Positions 57,301-64,000 of a stretch of DNA of 64,000 nucleotides are shown here, in pieces. How positions within the stretch are numbered: position 1 is the stretch's first letter; the number at the start of each line of letters is the position of its first letter. The position numbers were made by a program, and so were the translations under genes. The notes under the pieces are model-generated. The model worked only from the letters and a program-made list of their open reading frames with translations. It was not told the DNA's origin and did no database searches. Origin of the DNA: Nocardia beijingensis NBRC 16342 (GTDB taxonomy: Bacteria > Actinomycetota > Actinomycetes > Mycobacteriales > Mycobacteriaceae). The stretch spans positions 248,001 through 312,000 of the forward strand of contig NZ_BDBC01000003.1 in the NCBI RefSeq assembly GCF_001612785.1, in the 5' to 3' direction.

Positions 57301-60300
57301 GGTCCGGTACATCCGGCTGCCCGCCGGTCCGTACGGGTCTGCGACGAAACGCTCCGCGCTCAGGTCGGCGCGGCCGTGGTAGCCGCGCGCCAGCTGCACG
57401 CCGGACAGGTACAACTCGCCGACCACGCCGTCCGGAACCGGTCGCAACCGATCGTCCAGGACCATGGCCCGGCTGCCCGGCACGGGACGCCCGATCGGCG
57501 CGGGACCGCTCGCGGCCGGATCGACGGGGGCGTACGTCGCGTGCACGGTGAATTCGGTGGGGCCGTAGAGGTTGTGCAGCCGCGCGTGACTCACGGTGGC
57601 GAACGCGGCGGCGGCCTCACCGGTCATCGCCTCCCCCGCGACCAGCACGGTGCGCAGGGACGCGACCTCCTCCGGCGCGGCGGCGTCGGCGAACACCGTG
57701 AGCACGGACGGAACGAAAGAGGCCATCGTGACGCGGTGCGCGGCGATGGTCGCGGCGAGATACCGGGGATCGCGGTGCCCGTCGTGGTCGGCGACCACGA
57801 TCCGCGCGCCCCGGGTGAGCGGCGCGAACAGCTCCCACACCGACACGTCGAAGGTGGCCGGGGTCTTGAACAGCACGACGTCGCCCGCGCCGATCCGGTA
57901 TTCGCCCGCGATCCACTCGATCTGGTTGACCACCGAATCATGCTGTACCGCCACGCCTTTGGGACGTCCGGTCGATCCGGAGGTGAAGATGACGTACGCC
58001 ACGCACGACGCGCGCAAGGGGGCGAGGCGATCCACGTCGCCGACCGGCGCGGCGGAGTACCCGGCGACCGCGGGATCGTCGGCCGTGACCACCGGTGTCG
58101 CGGGCAGCCCCGCGAGCGCGCAGCGATCGGCGAATCCGGCCGCCTCCTCCCGCGAGCGGGTGAGCACGCACACCGGGCGGGCCGCGGCGATCACCTGGGC
58201 GACCCGGGCCGCGGGCTGGTCCGGGTCCACCGGCACGTACCCGCCACCCGCGGTCAGCACCGCGTACGCGGCCACCACCAGATCGACCGAACGCCGCATG
58301 CCGAGCACGACCAGCCGCTCGGGGCCGACGCCCGCGGCGATCAGCCGCCGCGCCAGCCGGTTGACCGCGCCCGCGAACTGCGTGTAGGTCAGCCCGCGCT
58401 CGGCGTCGAGCGCCGCGACCGCGTCGGGAGTGCGGCGCACCTGCGCCTCGAACGCGTCCAGCAGCGTCTGCGCCGGATTGTGGGCGGCCGCGGGAGCCAG
58501 CCCCGCCTCGAGCGCGCGTGCTCGCTCGTCCTGATCGAGAAGTGGCAGGTCGCGCACCGCGATCGTGGGATCCGCGGTGATCGCCCACAAGAAGCCGATC
58601 AGCCCGCGCGCGTACCCCGCGATGGTGGCTTCGTCGAACAGATCGGTGGCGTAGGTGAATTCGGCGGGAACGCCCGCCGGTGCCGAACCTTCCCCGAGTC
58701 CGGCGCCGGCGGCGTTCTCGGTGACCGTGAGCTGGAGATCCAGCTTGGTCACTCCGGTGTCCAGGGTACTGGTGACGACCGACAGTTCGGGCAGTTCGAA
58801 GGCGATTGCCTCGGCATTGTCGAACGCGAGCAGCACTTGGAACAGCGGGTGGCGCGCCTGTGAGCGTGGTGGATCCACCGCGGCGACCACCCGCTCGAAC
58901 GGCAGTTCGGCATGGCCGAAGGCGGCGAGGTCCCCCGCGCGCACCCGCGCCAGCAAGGCGGTGAACGGCTCGGCCGCGTCGATCCGGGTCCGCAGTGCCA
59001 GCGTGTTGACGAACATGCCGATCAAGTCGTCGAGCGCGCGGTCGCCCCTGCCCCCGACCGGGGTGCCGATCACGATGTCGTCGCCGCCGGACAGCCGGGC
59101 CAGCAAGGCGGCCAGCGCGGCGTGCGTCAGCATGAAGGTGGAAACGCCGTGCGCGCGGGCGAGTTCGTTCATCCGCGCGACCAGTTCGCCGGGGAACTCG
59201 AAGCCGAACACCGCGCCGCGACCTGAGGCCACCGCCGGGCGGGGCCGGTCGGCGGGCAGGTCGAGCTGGTCGGGCGCGCCCGCGAGCGCATCGGTCCAGA
59301 AGGACGACTGCGCGGCCGCGAACGAATCGTCCGCGCAGCCGAGCAGCTCGTGCTGCCACAGGCTGTAGTCGGCGTACTGCACCGGCAGCGGAGCCCAGGT
59401 GGGCGCGCTGCCGCCGCGACGCGCCCCGTAGGCGGTCATCACGTCGCGGGCCAGCACGCGCAGCGAGAGCCCGTCGGCGGCGATGTGGTGCAGGGCCAGC
59501 GCGAGCGCATGACTGCCGTCGTCCACCGCGAAGACGCGGGCCCGGATCGGGATCTCGCGTTCCAAGTCGAAGCCACCGGCGGCGAACGCGCTCAGACGCC
59601 CGTCCAGCTCGGCGGCGGCGATCGCCTCCGGCGCGCCCGCGACCTCCGCCACCGACAACACGACCTGCCGCGCCGCGGGACCCGTGCCGTCGCCCGGCAG
59701 CGCGGGGAAGATCGTGCGCAGCACCTCGTGCCGGATGACCAGATCGTCGAGCGCCTGCCGCAGTGCGGTGACGTCCACCGCGCCGCGCAGCCGCACCACG
59801 AACGGCATGTTGTAGCTGGCGCCCGGCTCGAACCGGTTCAGGAACCAGATGCGCTGCTGCGCCGGAGAGAGCGGAACCAGCGGCGGCCGTGGCCGTGCCC
59901 GCAGCTGCGCGACCAAGGACGCGCCGCCGGATCCACCGGCCCGCTCGACGAGTCCGGCGAGTTCGGCCACCGTGCAGGCGGCGAACACGTCGCGGACTCC
60001 GAGCGGGCAGTTCAGGTCGGCGGACAGCCGGGCGGCGACCTGCGTCGCCACCAGACTGTTGCCGCCGAGTGCGAAGAAGTCGTCGTCGCGACCGACCAGC
60101 TCGTTACCGAGCACCTCGGCGAACACCCGCGCGACGGCCAGCTCCACGGGGGTCGCCGGCGCGGTGTAACCCGTCGAAGCCCTGCTCGGAGCCGGTAACG
60201 CGGCGCGATCCAACTTCCCCGACGCGTTCACCGGCAAGGTGTCCAGCAGCACGTAGGCGGCGGGCACCATATAGCCGGGCAGCGCCTCGGCTGCCGCGGC

Positions 60301-63156
60301 GCGCAGCCGCTCGGGCCGCACCGCACCCGGTCGCGCCGCCACGACGTAGGCCACCAGCTGCGCGCCGACCCCCGCGTCGTCACGCACCACGACCACCGCT
60401 CGGTCCACCCCGTCCACCCCGGCGAGCACGGCCTCGATCTCGCCCGGCTCGATGCGCAGGCCGCGCAGCTTCACCTGGAAGTCCGTGCGTCCGAGGTACT
60501 CCAGCTCGCCGTGCGTGGTCCAGCGCACCAGGTCACCGGTGCGATACATCCGGTCGCCCGCCCGCGCGGGCCCGGCCGGGCCGCCGAACGGGTCGGCCAC
60601 GAACCGCGCCGCGGTCAGCTCCGGTCGCGCCACGTAGCCCCGGGCGAGCTGTACCCCCGACAGATACAGCTCGCCCGGCGCCCCGACCGGCACCGGCCGC
60701 AGCCGCGAGTCGAGAACATAGAGCCTGGTGTTGAACACCGGCGCGCCGATCGGCACCGAGAGGGTATCGGTGTCGGTGACTTCGTGAAAGGTGACGTCGA
60801 CCGCCGCTTCCGTCGGACCGTACAGATTGTGCAGGCGAACACCGGTGAGTTCGCGCAACCGCTGGGCGAGCGCGGCGGGCAGCGCCTCCCCTGAGGCGAA
60901 CACCGTGCGCAGCGGCGTGCGGAACGCGGCGTGCTGATCGGCGAGGAACGCCGCGAGCATCGAAGGCACGAAATGCGCTGTGGTGACGCCGTGTTCCGCG
61001 ATGACCCGGCGCAGATAAGCGGGATCGCGGTGCCCGTCCGGCTGGGCGAGCACCAGCGTCGCGCCGATCTGCAACGGCCAGAAGAATTCCCACACCGAGA
61101 CGTCGAAAGTGGCCGGAGTCTTCTGCAGCACGACGTCTCGCGCCGATAGTCGATAGGTCTGCTGCATCCACACCAACCGGTTGACGATCGCGCGGTGGGT
61201 GATGGCGACGCCCTTGGGCAGACCGGTCGATCCGGAGGTGAAGATCACATACGCCGGGTGCTCCGGTCGCAGGGGCGCGACTCGTTCCCGGTCCCAGATC
61301 GGCCCCGCACCGTCTGTGTCGTCGGCCTGGTCCACCCGCACCACCGGCAGGCCGGACAGCTCCGGCGGCACCTCGTCCCCGGCGATCAACGCGCACGCCG
61401 GACGGGCCGTGGCCAGAATGCGCGCTGTGCGCTCCGGCGGATGATCCGGATCCAGCGGAAGGTAGGCGCCGCCCGCGGCGAGCACCGCGTACATCGCGAT
61501 CACCAGCTCCGGCGAGCGCGGCAGGTGCAGCGCCACCAGCGTTTCCGGCCCGACGCCCACCGCGATCAGCCTGCGGGCGAGCCGATGGCCGCGCGCGGCC
61601 AGCTCGCGATAGGTGAGGTCCGGCGCACCGGCGGCCCGCAGCGCCACCGCGCTCGGCGTGCGGGCCACCTGCGCCTCGAACATCGACACCAGCGTCGCCA
61701 CGGGAGCGAAGCCTGCACGGCGACCAGGCAGCAGCGCTTCCACGTCGAAACCCGTCTCGTTCCAGATCCGGGTGCTGACCTCGAGTTCCAGCTCGGTCGC
61801 GACCTCGACGGCGGCGAGCGCGGTGTCCGGCTCGGTGGCGACCAGGCGCTCCAGGTAGCGGAGGAACCGGGCGTGCTGCCGTGCGACGTCGTCGGCGGTG
61901 TACAGGTGCGGATTGGCCTCGAAGTCGACGTGCACGCGATCCCGGTCGCCGTAGTAGACGTTGAAGCTCAGGTCCTCGACCGGGCCGGTGGACAGCACGT
62001 GGTACCGCCCCGCCGTGTCGCCGAGGGTCAGGTCGCTGCGGAACAGCATGATGTTGGCCAGCGGCCCGAAGAGCCCGCGCCGCGCCGGACCGGCGGCGCG
62101 CTCGGCGTCCCGCTGGATGTCCTCGTGGCGGTAGCGCTGGTGGCGCAGCGCCCCCGCGACCTCGACGCGAGTGGCGCGCAGCAACGCGCCCCAGCTGCCG
62201 TCGACCGGCAACCGCAGCGGCACGATGTTCGACAGCATGCCCGCCGAGCGCCGCAGCGCCGCGGTGGTCCGCGCGGTCACCGGCAGGCTCAGCACGGCCT
62301 CGTCCCGGTCGGTGAGCCGTCCCAGATAGGCGGCGAACGCCGCGAGCAGCACCACCGCGAGCGTCGAATCCTGGCTCGCGGCAAGCGCGTTCATCCGCTC
62401 GACGAGCTCGGGCGCGAGAGCTCGCCCCGCGGTGAGGTTGGTCGCGCGGCGGTGCGCGCAGCGACCGGTGAGACTGGTCGGGCCTTCCAACCCGGCCACC
62501 CGCCCGGCCCAGTGGGCGCGATCGGATTCGAACCGGGGGCTGTCGCGGTAGGCGAGCTCGGCCTGGGTCAGTGCGGCGAGGGTGGCGGGCCGCACGGCTT
62601 CGGGTTCGGTGCCGAGCACCCGCGCGGTGTACCGCTCGGCCACCCGCATGGTGTTGGTGAGCGCGCCGTAACCGTCCAGCACGATGTGATGGGCCCGCAG
62701 GTACCAGAAGTACCGTCGCTCGGCGACGCGCAGCACCGCTCCTGCGAACAGCCGGTCGGTGCGCAGGTCGACCGGCGCGCCGGCGTCCGCCCGCATCCAG
62801 GCGTGCGCCGCGGCCACCGGGTCGGTCTCCGCGCGCAGGTCGATCAGCGGGATGTCGACCGACAGGCCGAAGTCGACGTACTGGTGCGGGACGCCGCCGG
62901 ATTCCCCGATCCGCACCAGCACCGACTCGTACTCGCGGGCCGCTTCGACCGAGACCTCTTGCAGCAGCGCGGCGTCCAGCTCACCGCGCACGTCCACGTA
63001 CTGCGCCACGTTGATCGGGATGTCCGGATCGAGCAGCTGCGCGTACCAGACGCCGAGTTGCGCGGGCGCCAAGGCGAACGGCTCGGCCCCGGACGGCTCC
63101 GGCTCGACGGAACGCGGCGGCAACGCGCTGGACCCACCCAACTCCGTATCGTGCAC
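45377..63156 (-). CDS. Giant NRPS, subunit A (about 5926 aa): five C-A-PCP modules plus C; frameshifted here
   Basis: It encodes modules 1 to 5 and the C domain of module 6. GTG at 63156 is preceded by AGGAGG with a 5-base gap. PCP serines lie near residues 1031, 2109, 3169, 4238 and 5313; C-domain HHxxxD motifs near 159, 1225, 2299, 3365, 4430 and 5502. The first C domain resembles those opening EntF and DhbF (for example [26 protein letters not shown]), so an aryl or acyl group from another protein probably caps the peptide. The last C domain is followed by a remnant of an A-domain N-terminus. One base is missing near 47906-47909, inside A domain 5. The reading frame is otherwise intact on both sides, so either the sequence has a homopolymer error or the gene makes a protein truncated at about residue 5100. 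Confidence 0.9.
45380..45690 (-). other. C-terminal half-A element of subunit A
   Basis: About 103 residues after the last C domain look like the beginning of an A domain ([18 protein letters not shown] for the first core, [12 protein letters not shown] for the second), then run into an Ala/Leu-rich tail and stop. No ATP-binding or substrate pocket motif is present, so it cannot activate an amino acid. It aligns without gaps to the N-terminus of subunit B. Confidence 0.8.
45691..47045 (-). other. NRPS module 6, C domain (end of subunit A)
   Basis: A complete C domain with HHIGADGYS and FVNTVALRT, but without its own functional A domain on the same protein. Its acceptor is expected to be the Ser-loaded PCP at the start of subunit B. 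The module is therefore cut between C and A, an unusual place: most subunit breaks fall between PCP and C. Confidence 0.85.
47046..50285 (-). other. NRPS module 5: C - A (unassigned, frameshifted) - PCP
   Basis: The C motif is HHIAADGSS. The pocket reads DLWHLILVSK, close to module 13 but not a code I know. Two lesions fall in the same A domain: the single-base frameshift and an altered A8 motif, QVQIGG where QVKIRG is usual. The PCP ([11 protein letters not shown]) is intact. The domain may be decaying, or the frameshift may be an error. Confidence 0.72.
47900..47912 (-). other. Single-base frameshift in A domain 5
   Basis: On the minus strand the expected Ser-Pro-Ala-Trp-Asn reads as TCC CCG CCT GGA: one base is missing in or next to the four-G run at 47906-47909 (plus strand). 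Upstream the frame codes [11 protein letters not shown]; downstream the other frame resumes at [15 protein letters not shown]. The lesion at a homopolymer suggests a sequencing deletion, but a real mutation is possible. Confidence 0.92.
50286..53485 (-). other. NRPS module 4: C - A (Thr) - PCP
   Basis: The C motif is HHIAADGFS. The A domain has [28 protein letters not shown] and [14 protein letters not shown], giving the pocket DFWNIGMVHK, the standard threonine code, and closely resembles the Thr domain of DhbF. Motif A8 reads QVNLRG instead of QVKxRG. The PCP is [12 protein letters not shown] Thr side chain could serve as nucleophile for ring closure. Confidence 0.84.
53486..56665 (-). other. 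NRPS module 3: C - A (Ser) - PCP
   Basis: The C motif is HHISADGWS. The A pocket is DVWHFSLVDK (serine). Codon choice in the A-domain core, roughly 53990-54930, shifts towards T-ending codons such as GGT, CGT and TTG compared with flanking modules, which suggests a recombined segment. The PCP is [11 protein letters not shown]. Confidence 0.82.
56666..59885 (-). other. NRPS module 2: C - A (unassigned) - PCP
   Basis: The C motif is HHIAADGLS. The A pocket reads DVWSLALVHK ([33 protein letters not shown]), which I cannot match to a known residue; the small polar Ser at the third site and His near the end differ from all other modules here. The PCP is [11 protein letters not shown]. Confidence 0.75.
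59886..63156 (-). other. NRPS module 1: starter C - A (Ser) - PCP
   Basis: The C domain carries HHIVLDGYG, and its [10 protein letters not shown] and [13 protein letters not shown] stretches match EntF/DhbF openers rather than the other C domains here. The A-domain pocket read against GrsA is DVWHFSLVDK, the well-known serine code. The PCP is [11 protein letters not shown]. Predicted unit: (aryl/acyl)-Ser1. The Ser call is strong; the nature of the cap is inferred. Confidence 0.85.
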
Positions 63157-63546
63157 CAGAGCCTCCTACCCGGCGAAACAGCGGCTGGCCGAACGTTTTC
63201 CAGCAGCACGAACAGGCCGCTGCACCCGGCTGCCCAGCCCGGACGCATGGCATCGGCCACCACGTGCGATTCGATGAGAGCGCGAACGGTGCTCGGGCAC
63301 GCTCGCGCGGAAAGCCGCCAATCCTCCAACGTCATCGCCGTGGAGCGGGCGCCACGGCTATGTCAGCTACGTCACACGGGTTCCGATCCGTGCAGTGCGA
63401 ACATTAGGCGCTTCGTTAATAAAAAGGAACAATTTGCACTAAAAACTTCTGGACGGTCGTCCAGCGCGGCTACCAGGGCCGGGAGTCCAGGGCAAAGCGC
63501 AATGCGCGGTCACATCCGACCGCGGCGACACCGATGGCTGTGCAGA
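63157..63546 (-). promoter_or_regulatory. Upstream region of the NRPS operon
   Basis: The 390 bp between the partial regulator gene and NRPS A contain no supportable gene. The NRPS ribosome site AGGAGG is at 63162-63167. An AT-rich block at about 63401-63448, with the dyad ATTA-N10-TAAT (63403-63420), is the only low-GC patch in the region and the best candidate for the operon promoter, implying a leader of about 240 nt. No iron-regulator box of the IdeR consensus is seen. Confidence 0.45.
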
Positions 63547-64000
63547 TTATGGGCCGAAACGTTGCATTCGCGTTGCATCGGCCCCGAGGCGGCGATCCAG
63601 CACCCGGATCTTGGCCTCGATCTGCGCGTACAGCGGCGAATCACGATCGACCGTGGCCCGGTAGGCCGCCCATGCCGCGGCGTCGTCGCGACCCTCAGGG
63701 CACGCGGTCCACCGGCGCAGTACCGCGGCGTCGCCCGAGGCCAGCACCGCGGTGCGCAACCTGACCCGCAGTTCGTCGCGAATGTCGATGATGCCCGGCG
63801 CGGTCGAGCGCGGCAGCACGGGCCCGGCATGGAGCCGTAATGCGGAATCGACATCACCGGAGTCGAGCGCGGCGCGCAACGCCTCCACATCGGTTGCGAC
63901 GGGAACGCGCAAACGGTAAGGGCGCGAATCGAACACGGCCGGACCGACCACCGCCCGCAACCGCGACACCGCGGCGCGGATGGTGCCGTTGTCCAGATCG
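63547..64000 (-). CDS. C-terminal part of a GAF/winged-helix type transcriptional regulator (partial)
   Basis: The open frame continues past the right edge; only the last 150 residues are visible. They begin DLDNGTIRAAVSRLRAVVGP, the recognition helix and start of a winged-helix module. They continue FDSRPYRLRVPVATDVEALR and LHAGPVLPRSTAPGI, a pattern I associate with actinobacterial regulators that carry a GAF sensor at the N-terminus and often sit beside aldehyde or alcohol dehydrogenase genes. It reads in the same direction as the NRPS operon. The N-terminal domain is out of view, so the GAF call is inferred. Confidence 0.6.
   Translation of the reverse strand, partial: DLDNGTIRAAVSRLRAVVGPAVFDSRPYRLRVPVATDVEALRAALDSGDVDSALRLHAGPVLPRSTAPGIIDIRDELRVRLRTAVLASGDAAVLRRWTACPEGRDDAAAWAAYRATVDRDSPLYAQIEAKIRVLDRRLGADATRMQRFGP

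Noticed and set aside
63401..63425. Iron-regulator (IdeR/DmdR) box upstream of the NRPS
   Set aside because: ATTAGG is present, but the second half of the 19-bp consensus is not, so I do not call an iron box.

Overview
The window looks like a chromosome segment of a high-GC actinobacterium of the Mycobacteriales, most likely Nocardia or a close relative. The reasons are very GC-rich third codon positions, a leucine-degradation operon ordered as in Mycobacterium tuberculosis (accD1-accA1-fadE19-MaoC-citE), many TetR regulators, and giant NRPS genes with an MbtH partner. The genus is an inference; no rRNA or other phylogenetic marker is present.

Left part (1-8254): a tightly overlapping plus-strand operon that takes a branched acyl-CoA through 3-methylcrotonyl-CoA, 3-methylglutaconyl-CoA and HMG-CoA to acetoacetate, closed by an acetoacetyl-CoA synthetase. 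A palindrome directly before the first gene is a candidate TetR operator. Middle part (8255-19803): a VapBC toxin-antitoxin pair, a 60-residue orphan protein, a cytochrome P450, two tandem paralogous 'double-headed' TetR regulators with two HTH domains each, an aldo/keto reductase, an SDR, a DUF2306-type membrane protein divergent from a TetR gene across two perfect palindromes, two small minus-strand genes, and an XRE-type regulator with a large helical C-terminal part. Three strong hairpins separate convergent genes.

Right part (19878-63156): 43 kb on the minus strand holding one NRPS operon: NRPS A (about 5926 aa, interrupted by a one-base frameshift in this sequence), NRPS B (8415 aa) and mbtH. 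Together they make 13 C-A-PCP modules and one terminal thioesterase. The first C domain is of the EntF/DhbF type, which usually accepts an aryl or acyl group supplied in trans. Hand-read specificity codes give Ser at modules 1, 3, 6 and 10, Thr at 4, a drifted Ser-like pocket at 8, and unassigned pockets elsewhere (7 = 11; 5 close to 13). There is no epimerase, methyltransferase or other tailoring domain, and no aryl- or acyl-activating gene is visible in the window. A partial GAF/winged-helix type regulator lies upstream at the right edge.

The most unusual structure is the A/B junction. Module 6 is split between its C domain (end of NRPS A) and its A domain (start of NRPS B). Each side carries a homologous remnant of about 65-100 residues of an A-domain N-terminus. 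These paired remnants could be an intersubunit connector that puts the split module back together, or the scar of a gene fission. The peptide product is not one I recognise.
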